Below are positions 26,192 through 34,575 of a DNA stretch of 64,000 bases, piece after piece. Source of the stretch: UBA2329 sp964577215 (GTDB lineage Bacteria; Bacteroidota; Bacteroidia; Chitinophagales; Saprospiraceae); assembly GCA_964577215.1 (NCBI GenBank), contig CAZNYK010000001.1, positions 1 through 64,000 of the forward strand. The letters run 5' to 3'. The stretch's first letter is position 1. The number at the start of each line of letters is the position of its first letter. A program made the translations under genes and the position numbers. The notes beneath the pieces are model-generated. The model was not told the origin of the DNA. It saw only the letters and a program-made list of their open reading frames with translations, and did not search any database.

Positions 26192-27181
26192 ATGCGCCGA
26201 GAGTTAAGAGCCTGGTTGAGCAAAGTCAACTTCGAGCTTGGGCGGAATCCCGTGGTAGAGAGCAGGCGGGACTTCAGGAGGTTCATCCCCGAACCGTACA
26301 AGACCGTCGTGCTGATCTCCGCCGACTTCGAGCTGGCCTGGGCCCCGCGGTATGACAAAAGTGCGGCCGATCCGCTGGAATATGCGCTGGAACTGGCTCG
26401 CCGGGAAAGGGAGAATCTTCCCAAAATCCTGGCCCTGGCAGACGAGTTCGACATCCCCATCACCTGGGCAACAGTGGGCCATTTATTCCTTGAGTCCTGC
26501 CGGGCGGAAGAAAACAGAAAACATCCGGAGATACCTGCCGTTTCCCATTATGAAGGGCCTTTTTGGGATTTCTCCGGGCAAGACTGGTTTGAACACGATC
26601 CCTGTACAGACTGTGATACTTCTCCGGAATGGTACGCGCCCGACTTGCTGCGCATGATCCTGGATGCCCGGGCGAAACACGAGATCGGCTGCCATACTTT
26701 TTCCCACATAGACTGCCGGGACGGCGTGTGCCCGCCGGAATTGATCAGCGCAGAACTGCAAGCATGTAAACGGGCGGCCGCCGCATGGGGCCTTTCCTTG
26801 GATTCATTTGTTCATCCGGGCCACACCATAGGCAACCTGGAGGTGCTGGCCCGGGAAGGTTTTACCAATTACCGGACCGACTATCGAAACGTGCTGGGTT
26901 ATCCCATCAGGCACGCTTCCGGAATTTGGCAATTGGAGCAAACCGAAGAGTTTAATCTCCGCAAGGAGTGGAGCATAGCCTACCATATTTACCGCTACCG
27001 CAAGATCATAGAAAAGGCGATGCGCTCTCACACCGTTTGCGTATTTTGGTTCCACCCCTCGTTTAATGCCGCTGTTGTGGAGGAGATTTGGCCTTCCCTA
27101 TTCGCTTTTCTGGCAGAAAACCGGGATTCCATCTGGGTGACGACCCATCGCGAATATATCAACTGGTTAAACGCCCGCTGA
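26192..27181 (+). CDS. Polysaccharide deacetylase (NodB family), first of four
   Basis: A 329-residue NodB-fold carbohydrate esterase family 4 protein that would remove N-acetyl groups from the glycan. The first motif is VLISADFELAW, where Asp of the metal site follows as in D-x-E-type members, and the second is HEIGCHTFSHIDCRD (H-x3-H). A later C-terminal part contains SFVHPGHTIGNLEVL and TVCVFWFHPSF. The frame is open upstream to 26096 inside the preceding gene; the ATG at 26192, 4 bp after that gene's stop, gives the normal start. It lies 3 bp upstream of the formyltransferase-fold gene. Confidence 0.82.
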   Translation: MRRELRAWLSKVNFELGRNPVVESRRDFRRFIPEPYKTVVLISADFELAWAPRYDKSAADPLEYALELARRERENLPKILALADEFDIPITWATVGHLFLESCRAEENRKHPEIPAVSHYEGPFWDFSGQDWFEHDPCTDCDTSPEWYAPDLLRMILDARAKHEIGCHTFSHIDCRDGVCPPELISAELQACKRAAAAWGLSLDSFVHPGHTIGNLEVLAREGFTNYRTDYRNVLGYPIRHASGIWQLEQTEEFNLRKEWSIAYHIYRYRKIIEKAMRSHTVCVFWFHPSFNAAVVEEIWPSLFAFLAENRDSIWVTTHREYINWLNAR

Positions 27182-27184
27182 AAG

Positions 27185-27961
27185 ATGAAAATATTAATCC
27201 TGGATACTACGCACCGGAAAACTTCCCTGTACGGAAGGGTTATCCTGGATGAGATTTTCAAAGCGCATGGAGCAGATATTTTCGCCATTGCAACGTCCAA
27301 GCCGCCCGCAGAAAAAAAAAGGAGTTACTTTGAGCGGATGAAGGCCCGGTATAAACGCCAGAGATCATTCATCTTCGTGGACTACCTGTTCAAGCTGTTT
27401 TCCTTGCTGTCGGGCAAGCACTTAAGCTGGAAATATACAGAACCCGATACTTACCATGATTTTGCCGCGCATTATCCTGTGCCTGTGGTGGAGTTTGAAC
27501 GCATCAACTCCCGGGAACTTAGGGACTTTATCGTGGCCAACCAATGCGACGTGGTCTATCACTCCGGAGGCATGATACTCAAGCCCATTATACTGGAGGC
27601 CCCAAGGATAGGCGTAGTGGGATATCATCACGGCGACATCCGCAAATACCGCGGCCCGTTTCAATGTTTCTGGGAATTGTACAACGGGGAAAAGGAAATA
27701 GGAATAACGCTGCAAATCCTGAAACCCGTGCTGGATACCGGCCCGGTTCTCCTCATCGAAAATTATCCCATTCCTGACGGGATAAAACTAAAAGAATTGC
27801 AAAGGATATCGAATTGGGAATCGGTTCGCCTGGGAGCGGAGGCGATTACCAGGCTTAAGGATAGTAATTTCAAACCCATTGAGGATTATCCCCTTGGCGT
27901 TTACCGCAGCTATCCCGGATTTTTTCAGGTTGTGCAACTGGCCATAAAAGGCCGCATATAG
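27185..27961 (+). CDS. Formyltransferase-fold protein with altered active site
   Basis: A 258-residue protein of the methionyl-tRNA/sugar formyltransferase N-terminal fold. The family core reads VVGYHHGDIRKYRGPFQCFW...GITLQILKPVLDTGPVL. The E. coli Fmt triad is Asn106, His108 and Asp144. Here the His (148) and Asp (184) keep the 36-residue spacing, but the Asn position is Gly146. It is therefore either inactive as a formyltransferase or a variant with another acyl donor. It lies between a deacetylase (3-bp gap) and an ATP-grasp gene (10-bp gap). That position suggests it acts on a free amine of the glycan or its precursor. Confidence 0.75.
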   Translation: MKILILDTTHRKTSLYGRVILDEIFKAHGADIFAIATSKPPAEKKRSYFERMKARYKRQRSFIFVDYLFKLFSLLSGKHLSWKYTEPDTYHDFAAHYPVPVVEFERINSRELRDFIVANQCDVVYHSGGMILKPIILEAPRIGVVGYHHGDIRKYRGPFQCFWELYNGEKEIGITLQILKPVLDTGPVLLIENYPIPDGIKLKELQRISNWESVRLGAEAITRLKDSNFKPIEDYPLGVYRSYPGFFQVVQLAIKGRI

Positions 27962-27971
27962 ATCAAGCGCG

Positions 27972-29141
27972 TTGAAAAAGCAAAAGGACGCCATTCTCAT
28001 CCTGGGGCTGTTTGATACTTCCATCATGACGGCCAGGTGTCTCGCCGAATCCGGCCGGGATATTTACGGTATGGATTACGACCCCGGCATGACGGGATTT
28101 GCCTCCAATTTGATGAAGTGCGTCCTTATTCCCAGCCCCCGGGTAAACGAAAAAGACTGCCTTGACTATATCCTGACATGGATTGACCAACTTGGCCGCA
28201 ACCTGATCCTGATACCCACATCCGATGAATTCGTCAAGTTTTGCTCTGATTACGAGACGGAATTGAGCCGGCGTTGTTCCTTTCTCATCCCTTCAGGGGA
28301 GAGCGTGCACCGCATAATTGAAAGGGATATGCAATTTGAAGATGCCCGCTCTTCCGGAATACCGGTACCGGCATTCCTCACAGGCCCCGTCTCCATGGAA
28401 GAAATCCGCCGGGCAGGTATTTCATTCCCCTTGGCTATTAAACCGGTGAATATTGTGGAATGGAAGCGCGTATTCAACCACAAGGGATTTGTCATTCACA
28501 CTCCGGAGGAATTGGAAGCAACAATCGGCTTGCTCAACCCCACAGGCGTGAGGTATATCGCTCAACAAATCATAGAAGGAGACAACACCAACAACTTCGA
28601 GGTAAATACGCTGTACCTGCCTGGCGGCCGGTATTACCAGCATTCTATCCGAAAAATAAGGCAGTATCCCAATCGCTTCGGAACGGCTACCTGCATTGAG
28701 TATTTCTCCCACCCGGAAATGGAAGCGCAAGCCCTGGCCTATATCGGCAAGTATGAATTGTATGGTTTTACCAATATCGAATTCAAGTATTCCGGGCTCG
28801 ATCAGTCCTATTACTTCATTGAGACCAATCCCCGGGTTTGGTTGCAAGTTAATTTTTCAATGAAACTGGGCATCAACTTCCCGGAGCTCTATTGCAGGTA
28901 CCTGTCCGGCGAATCCACAGCGGATGTGCCCCGGGTTACCCGCGCCGGAAAATGGGTGGATTTCCTGCCGGACTTGCTTTTTTGGAAAAAACACCACAAA
29001 GAATACGGCTATTCGCTTTGGTCATTTATGAAAAGCTGGAGGCCCGTCATTTCCACCAGCTTGTTTTCGCTGAGCGACCCCCTCCCTTTCATCAAGGACC
29101 TGCAGCCGCTAAAACGATTTAAAACCTTGTTAAAGCGCTAA
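27972..29141 (+). CDS. ATP-grasp ligase
   Basis: A 389-residue ATP-grasp protein. The N-terminal Rossmann-like domain begins ILILGLFDTSIMTARCLAESG. The central nucleotide-binding part contains FPLAIKPVNIVEW with the ATP-contacting lysine, and YIAQQIIEGDNTNNFEVNTLY. The metal-binding end reads YYFIETNPRVWLQVNFSMKLG with the E-x-N motif. Such enzymes join a carboxylate to an amine through an acylphosphate. The start is TTG, needed to keep the first beta strand; the next ATG at 28027 would remove it. It is packed between the formyltransferase-fold gene and the asparagine-synthase-like gene (2-bp gap). The substrate is unknown. Confidence 0.83.
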   Translation: MKKQKDAILILGLFDTSIMTARCLAESGRDIYGMDYDPGMTGFASNLMKCVLIPSPRVNEKDCLDYILTWIDQLGRNLILIPTSDEFVKFCSDYETELSRRCSFLIPSGESVHRIIERDMQFEDARSSGIPVPAFLTGPVSMEEIRRAGISFPLAIKPVNIVEWKRVFNHKGFVIHTPEELEATIGLLNPTGVRYIAQQIIEGDNTNNFEVNTLYLPGGRYYQHSIRKIRQYPNRFGTATCIEYFSHPEMEAQALAYIGKYELYGFTNIEFKYSGLDQSYYFIETNPRVWLQVNFSMKLGINFPELYCRYLSGESTADVPRVTRAGKWVDFLPDLLFWKKHHKEYGYSLWSFMKSWRPVISTSLFSLSDPLPFIKDLQPLKRFKTLLKR

Positions 29142-29143
29142 TT

Positions 29144-30988
29144 ATGCGATATTGTATCTCTCTGAACCTCGATTTTACTCCTGCCAAACCCTATTCCTTT
29201 AAAGGCAAGCTCATCTCCGATTTCTTGGAAGCAGAGCAAACAGCGCAGCCGGAACCTTACATCTCGGCCACTACCCTTACCTACAACCGGGAAAAACCGG
29301 GTTTGACAGAGCGCAACTGGAAAAAACCCTGGTTTAACAACGAGCGCTATTTCATCTACCTGGCAGGGACCGTGCTGTTCAGGAATCGAGCCATAAAAGA
29401 CAACAATTATGCCCCAACCCCCGGGGAGGTGTTGGAAATATTGTTGCAGGAGGGCGACCGGCATTACCAGACGCTAAAGGGTACCTATTACATTCTGCTT
29501 TTTGACAAACAGCGCCGCGAGGTGGACATTTACTCCTCCCCTATGTTTATGCACCCGGCTTTTTTCTCCTTCATAGACGGGCAACTTGTTTTTTCCAACT
29601 ACATAGAGGCTTTTCACGATTACCGTCCTTTGTCCGTCGCGCCGCAAGGGATGCTGGAGTTCGCGCTGTTTGACCACTGCCTGCATGATCGCACCATATA
29701 CCAAGAGCTGCGGCTCATTCCCGGAGGACATCGCATCCGCCTTTCCGGTCAGGGCGTTTCGGAAAGCCTCCTGTACGATCTGGCGAACTGGCACATCCCC
29801 AACCCCGAGCCCCGGTCGGCAACTTTGCACAAGATCAATGACGCACTCAAAAGCGCCATAAACCACTACGTAAAGAGCACCGATACTTTCAATATCGCAT
29901 TTACGGGCGGCTTCGACGGGCGATTGAATTTTTCATACATCGAAAAGGAGGACTACCCCCGCCTCAAAGCGATGAGCTACGGCATGCCGGGCTCTACACA
30001 GATCACCATTCCCCAGCATATAGGTAAAAAACTTGGATTCAAATACGAACCCGTATGGCTCGACGAAGCATTTGAAAAAGCATTCCCGCAAGTTGCCATG
30101 CAGTCTGTTTTTCTCACTGCCGGCGTTACGGGTTTTCACCGGGCTGTATATCCGTATGCCTATAACCAGATCAAGGATTTCAGCCGTTCCTGTATAATAG
30201 GCCAATGCGATATGATCCGGCCGCTGTTCAACAACCCTGCCGGGGTTATTTTCAACGACTGCTCATTCAGCCTTTTTTACGGCACATACCAAGACTTTAA
30301 AAACGCATACGCGGCTTTTGCGCGCAATGCGCTCCTCCGGCCGGAGTTCTTTTCCGACGAGGCCCGCGATCTCATCTATGAGGAGGTGCAATCGCGGTAC
30401 ATCCAGCCCTATCCTGCTTTGAGCGACAACCTGCGCTTTTACTTTTTCCTCCTCAAGGAAAGCCTCATGAAATACTGGCATACGGAATTCCACTTGGTCG
30501 ATATTTTCGTTGACGACTACGTTTCTTTCGGGGATTTGGACTACTTAGAGGAGTTATTCAACTCTCAATACGCCGGCATTTACAAGGGGCTGCTGGCTAA
30601 AAACCAATGGGGCCGCCGTTTTGCGCATGATCTGTATGTGGATTTGATGGCTTTGAATAACGACCGCCTCAACTTTTTTTACAATGACCGCCTCTTGAAG
30701 CCCGGGTGGTTGAAATACGGCTTGCCCGGTATGGCGCTGGCTGCTGCCGGCAAACAGGTGTTTAAATGGAAAACCAGGCGCCAGGGCGATGACACCTTTG
30801 ATATGCCCCGGTGGTCAAAGGCTTTTTTGCAGCCCTATCGCGAGCCGATCGTCAAAGATTCCGAGTTTTTTCGTACAGAATTGATTTCCCGTAAAGTAGA
30901 TGAAACAATGCCGGATAGCGGCGACGGCTATCGTTTCAACAGGGTAGCCTCCCTCAAAATCTGGATGGATCACCTGGGGTTGCAGTAA
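29144..30988 (+). CDS. Asparagine synthase-like protein lacking the glutaminase Cys
   Basis: A 614-residue relative of asparagine synthetase B. The N-terminus is MRYCISLN rather than the MCGI that exposes the Cys nucleophile, so the glutaminase half is probably inactive or receives ammonia or an amine directly. The PP-loop ATP-pyrophosphatase motif is TGGFDGR (residues 254-260) in place of SGGxDS. The middle region still follows the Ntn pattern (PGGHRIRLS). Family members with these changes include peptide or beta-lactam cyclases, which form amides by adenylating a carboxylate. It lies directly behind the ATP-grasp gene. The function is unknown. Confidence 0.78.
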   Translation: MRYCISLNLDFTPAKPYSFKGKLISDFLEAEQTAQPEPYISATTLTYNREKPGLTERNWKKPWFNNERYFIYLAGTVLFRNRAIKDNNYAPTPGEVLEILLQEGDRHYQTLKGTYYILLFDKQRREVDIYSSPMFMHPAFFSFIDGQLVFSNYIEAFHDYRPLSVAPQGMLEFALFDHCLHDRTIYQELRLIPGGHRIRLSGQGVSESLLYDLANWHIPNPEPRSATLHKINDALKSAINHYVKSTDTFNIAFTGGFDGRLNFSYIEKEDYPRLKAMSYGMPGSTQITIPQHIGKKLGFKYEPVWLDEAFEKAFPQVAMQSVFLTAGVTGFHRAVYPYAYNQIKDFSRSCIIGQCDMIRPLFNNPAGVIFNDCSFSLFYGTYQDFKNAYAAFARNALLRPEFFSDEARDLIYEEVQSRYIQPYPALSDNLRFYFFLLKESLMKYWHTEFHLVDIFVDDYVSFGDLDYLEELFNSQYAGIYKGLLAKNQWGRRFAHDLYVDLMALNNDRLNFFYNDRLLKPGWLKYGLPGMALAAAGKQVFKWKTRRQGDDTFDMPRWSKAFLQPYREPIVKDSEFFRTELISRKVDETMPDSGDGYRFNRVASLKIWMDHLGLQ

Positions 30989-31028
30989 AGCCCCGGATCC
31001 ATTCGGCATACGAACCAAGCAGACAAAC

Positions 31029-32252
31029 ATGCAAATGAGTATCAATAAGCCTAAAGTCGCCCATTTTGTTAGAAAGAGTTCGCAACTCAGGGCCTCGTTC
31101 ATCCAAAACCAGATCGTTTCTCACCTGGATTACGAACCGGTGCTCGTTTGGCGAAAACAAGCCTCCAGGCTTTACGATGGAGGTTATGCCGCTTTTGACT
31201 ATTCGGTTTACCCTGCGCTCGACCTGAGTGTGACCCAGGGATGGGTGGAAAAGGCGCTCTTTGCAGGGCCGAAGGTGTTATCGAAGCGCCAGGTGGAGAA
31301 CGTGGCCCGGTTCCTGGAATCAGAGGAGGTGCAAATTTGTCATTTTCACTACGGGACCGACTGCGGCATTTATTTTCCTCTGACACGGAAATTGAAAATA
31401 CCTTCGGTCGTTTCTTTTTACGGGTATGACAGTTCTTCCTTTCCCGGTTTACTTTTTGGGTATGGGCGCACTTATCTCCAAAAGCGGGTTTTTTCACCCG
31501 TAAGCGCCGTGCTGGCTATGTCGCCCGACATGAAACACGACCTGATCAAAGCCGGCTGCCCCGAAGAGAAGATCATTGTACACTACTATGGGACCGACTG
31601 CAAGCGTTTTGACATGAACCGGCAATATCCCGAAAAGGGCCATCTCAATTTGCTTATCCTGGCCAGCTTAGTGCCGCAGAAAGGGCACATCTTTCTTTTC
31701 AAAAGCCTGCTGGCGCTCCTCCAATCGGGAGTGCGCAACTGGAAGCTGGAGGTGATTGGAGTCGGGGAGTCGGCAGATCAAATAAAAAATTTTGCTCAGA
31801 AAAACGGGCTTTCCGAATTTGTACGCTTCATGGGAGGCATCCCCTACGGTTCGGCGGAGATGATGGAAGCCTACCGGAGGGCCGATATTTTCGTGCATCC
31901 AAGCGTAGTGGCAGAAAACGGGGATAAAGAAGGGATTCCCGGCACCGTCATCGAAGCGATGGCGGCGGGCTTGCCCGTGGTGTCCACGTATCATGCGGGC
32001 ATTCCTTACGTGATCAGCCACGGCAAAACCGGGCTCCTGGTACAAGAATGGGATACCAAGGAGCTTTCCGGCGCCATAGCGCGACTGATCGCCGATCCTT
32101 CCCTCCGGCAGCAACTTGGAACGGCCGCGCAAACTGAAGCCTTGCAAACCCTGGAATTGCGCGAAAAAGAAAAGGAACTCGAGGACATTTACTCCCGGTT
32201 GACGGGGGTTGGAGCGAGTATTCAAAACGCTCAAACCTCCATCAGTCAGTGA
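31029..32252 (+). CDS. Family 4 glycosyltransferase
   Basis: A 407-residue GT-B enzyme of family 4. The C-terminal domain opens LILASLVPQKGHIFLFKSL, and the donor-binding region is KEGIPGTVIEAMAAGLPVVSTYHAGIPYVI, the E-G-x-P-x4-E-A form typical of this family. A second in-frame ATG lies two codons downstream of the start. Sugar donor and acceptor are unknown. Confidence 0.9.
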   Translation: MQMSINKPKVAHFVRKSSQLRASFIQNQIVSHLDYEPVLVWRKQASRLYDGGYAAFDYSVYPALDLSVTQGWVEKALFAGPKVLSKRQVENVARFLESEEVQICHFHYGTDCGIYFPLTRKLKIPSVVSFYGYDSSSFPGLLFGYGRTYLQKRVFSPVSAVLAMSPDMKHDLIKAGCPEEKIIVHYYGTDCKRFDMNRQYPEKGHLNLLILASLVPQKGHIFLFKSLLALLQSGVRNWKLEVIGVGESADQIKNFAQKNGLSEFVRFMGGIPYGSAEMMEAYRRADIFVHPSVVAENGDKEGIPGTVIEAMAAGLPVVSTYHAGIPYVISHGKTGLLVQEWDTKELSGAIARLIADPSLRQQLGTAAQTEALQTLELREKEKELEDIYSRLTGVGASIQNAQTSISQ

Positions 32253-32294
32253 TCCGGAAATTTCAGCCATAAGACAAGGAACAGGACAACACCT

Positions 32295-33374
32295 ATGCAA
32301 AATCTCATTTTTACGATCGACTACGAAATACACGGCAACGGAGACGGAAGCCCTGCGGAGCTGATGATCGAACCCACCAACCGCTTGATGGACCTGCTCG
32401 ATGAGTTTGGCGCAAAGCTGGTTATTTTTGCCGATGTGGGGGAAATCCTCAGATTTAAGGAGTACCTGGAAACATACGGGCACGACGCCTACGATTATGA
32501 GGCAATCGTAGCCCAACTGCAAGATGCGCTGCGGCGCGGGCACGATGTCCAACTGCATATTCATTCGTCCTACTTCGGGGCGCGGTTTGAAAATGGGAAA
32601 TGGCAGCAAAACTGGAAAAAATACAACCTGGCAGGTTTGGAAGCGGACGAGATCCGTTCTATTGTTGCCACTTGTAAAGGTTTCCTGGAAGAGACGCTCA
32701 GGCCGGTCAAGCCCGATTATTCGTGCTACGTCTTCCGCGCGGCCAACTGGTCTATGCATCCATCGCCGCATATTGTGGATGCGCTGGCCGGGGAAGGTAT
32801 CTGCATTGACACTTCCGTGTACAAGTACGGCAGGCAGAAAGGGTGGGTGGACTATGACTACTCCGAAGCATTCGATGCCACTTTCCCGTACCGGGCCTCC
32901 CGGCTCGACGTTTGCCGTTTCGATCCGGAAGGGCCCGTTGTCGAATTCCCGATACATTGTGAATTGAAACCCATTGGAGCCTTTTTTTCTCCCATCAGGG
33001 TATTTCGGGCCCTGCGGGCGCTCAAACACCGCCATGAACGCAACTACGCAGAGGAACCCGCACCGGACAAGCCTTCTGCCCCAAAAACGGGGTTGCCGTC
33101 CAAGTTGCGCAAAGTATTGTTCTCTTTGCATCCCCGGAAGTTTGACTTCAACCAGCTCACGGGCCGGCAGATGGTCAAAACGCTGAAAAGTATCAGAGGC
33201 GCAGAGGAAGCGCGCTCCTACATCACGCTGATCGGGCATTCCAAGTCTTTCATTCCCTATAATGGGCGAACGCTAAAGCGCTTTCTTCAATATGTCAACC
33301 GATATCCCCAACAATATGCATTCTCATTATTCCCCGGAAAAGATGAACTACACCGCTTCCATACTCAACGATAA
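32295..33374 (+). CDS. Polysaccharide deacetylase-like protein, second of four
   Basis: A 359-residue NodB-type protein. The N-terminal motif is LIFTIDYEIHGNG and a later segment is GHDVQLHIHSSYFGARF, which supplies the two histidines (H-x-H-x2) of the metal site in a variant form. A SWMHPSPHIVDALAGEG region continues the fold. It overlaps the next gene by about 30 bp. The substrate is unknown, and the relaxed metal motif makes this the least canonical of the four. Confidence 0.7.
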   Translation: MQNLIFTIDYEIHGNGDGSPAELMIEPTNRLMDLLDEFGAKLVIFADVGEILRFKEYLETYGHDAYDYEAIVAQLQDALRRGHDVQLHIHSSYFGARFENGKWQQNWKKYNLAGLEADEIRSIVATCKGFLEETLRPVKPDYSCYVFRAANWSMHPSPHIVDALAGEGICIDTSVYKYGRQKGWVDYDYSEAFDATFPYRASRLDVCRFDPEGPVVEFPIHCELKPIGAFFSPIRVFRALRALKHRHERNYAEEPAPDKPSAPKTGLPSKLRKVLFSLHPRKFDFNQLTGRQMVKTLKSIRGAEEARSYITLIGHSKSFIPYNGRTLKRFLQYVNRYPQQYAFSLFPGKDELHRFHTQR

Positions 33375-34425
33375 GACCATTGATCCTTCCAAATGGAGCG
33401 CCCTGGTGGAGAAAGCGCCCGGAGGCGTGCCATTTGGCCTGTGCGCATTCAATAATGCCACCGGCGACCAAACGTTCTATATCGTCATCTCAGATAAGGG
33501 GGGCGACTACCTGGCAGGAGGCGTTTTCAGGCTGCGAGGCAAGCTGCCCTTGGCAGGCAATTTCTTTGCTTCCCTTTGGCTGGACAGCGCAGCTATGGTG
33601 GATGAGTCGGCAGTGGGGCAAGACCAGGTCAGGGCTTTGAAAGCAGCGATATATGAAGGCATCATCGCCTATGCCCGGAAGCGCAATTTAGTACAGGTTT
33701 TCCTGACGCATTGGTCACGGGAAACCGACCGGGCTTTGCTCGAGCAGGCAGGTTTTACGGTAGAAGAGAATCCTACCATTGAAATTGATCTCTCCGGCGA
33801 TCCGGATGCGCTCTACAGCAATTTAAAAAGCTCAAACAAACGGTTGGTCAAGCAAGCCCAGCAGTGCGATACCCGGGTCGGCTACTCTTACGGCCCCGAA
33901 GCGCAGGGGCTGCTGCCCCAATTGCAAATGCTCCGGCAAGAAACCCAAAGAAGAGCGCTGCGAAAAAACAGCAAGGCATCCATGCTCCTTAAATCGGACA
34001 GCTTCCTGGATCGCCTGCTGAGCGAAATGCAGGATAAAGCCATCGTCGGCAGTGCTGAAAACGATGGCAAAACCAGCGCCGCCATACTGTTGCTCGCCGC
34101 TGCGGGCAAGGCTTACTACTACATAGGCGGTTCGGATTATGAAGTGGTAAAGCACACCCGGTCATCGAATCTGCTGCATTGGGAATGCATCAAGTATCTC
34201 AAAAAACAAGGATTCAGGATATATGATCTGGGCGGAATACCCTACAACCCGGACGAAAACCACCCGGCATACGGCGTTTACCGCTTTAAAAAGAGCTTCG
34301 GCGGCGAGGAAAAAATGTACTATTCCGGGCATTGTCTCATTCAAAGGCACAAGTACCTGCTATACAAATGGGTGTTATCCAATTCCGCACTCAAGAGGAC
34401 ACTCAGCAAAATCCTCAGCAGATAA
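33343..34425 (+). CDS. FemAB/GNAT-fold transferase, first of two
   Basis: A 360-residue protein (from the ATG at 33343) of the FemA/FemB or BioF2-like acyltransferase type, built of two GNAT folds. Characteristic parts are LSGDPDALYSNLKSSNKRLVKQAQQ and GKAYYYIGGSDYEVV, and the C-terminal IYDLGGIPYNPDENHPAYGVYRFKKSFGG. Related enzymes transfer an amino acid from aminoacyl-tRNA, or an acyl group, to a cell-wall amine. ATGs at 33292 and 33316 would give longer forms with more overlap on the preceding deacetylase; 33343 follows a purine-rich GGAAAAG. A second paralogue lies at 36439. Confidence 0.78.
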   Translation: MNYTASILNDKTIDPSKWSALVEKAPGGVPFGLCAFNNATGDQTFYIVISDKGGDYLAGGVFRLRGKLPLAGNFFASLWLDSAAMVDESAVGQDQVRALKAAIYEGIIAYARKRNLVQVFLTHWSRETDRALLEQAGFTVEENPTIEIDLSGDPDALYSNLKSSNKRLVKQAQQCDTRVGYSYGPEAQGLLPQLQMLRQETQRRALRKNSKASMLLKSDSFLDRLLSEMQDKAIVGSAENDGKTSAAILLLAAAGKAYYYIGGSDYEVVKHTRSSNLLHWECIKYLKKQGFRIYDLGGIPYNPDENHPAYGVYRFKKSFGGEEKMYYSGHCLIQRHKYLLYKWVLSNSALKRTLSKILSR

Positions 34426-34450
34426 TGAGATCACCTACCCCTTTTTGCTC

Positions 34451-34498
34451 GATAGCCGGTGGTTTGCAAATTTTTACTTTTGCCAACCACTGGCTGTC
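34451..34498 (+). repeat. Large imperfect inverted repeat between two operon segments
   Basis: Positions 34451-34467 and 34482-34498 can pair as a 17-bp stem with two G-U wobbles and one mismatch, around a 14-nt A/T-rich loop. It follows the first FemAB-like gene by 26 nt and precedes the asnB gene. T-rich bases follow about 20 nt later, too far for an ordinary terminator. The loop holds a TAnnTTTG-like TACTTTTG (34475-34482). Confidence 0.55.
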
Positions 34499-34575
34499 AG
34501 CTATCCCGGTGAAAAATTGTTTTCATTTTTTCGCAAACCATTTTTCGTCGGCAATACCTCTTAAATCCACCACTT

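Noticed and set aside
31668..33239. Long open frame (523 codons) on the minus strand
   Set aside because: It is antisense to a clear GT4 gene and a deacetylase gene, and its translation has no recognisable domain. It is a shadow of codon bias.
34475..34482. TACTTTTG as a promoter for the asnB gene
   Set aside because: It matches TAnnTTTG, but no TTTG lies at 19-23 nt upstream, and it falls in the hairpin loop.
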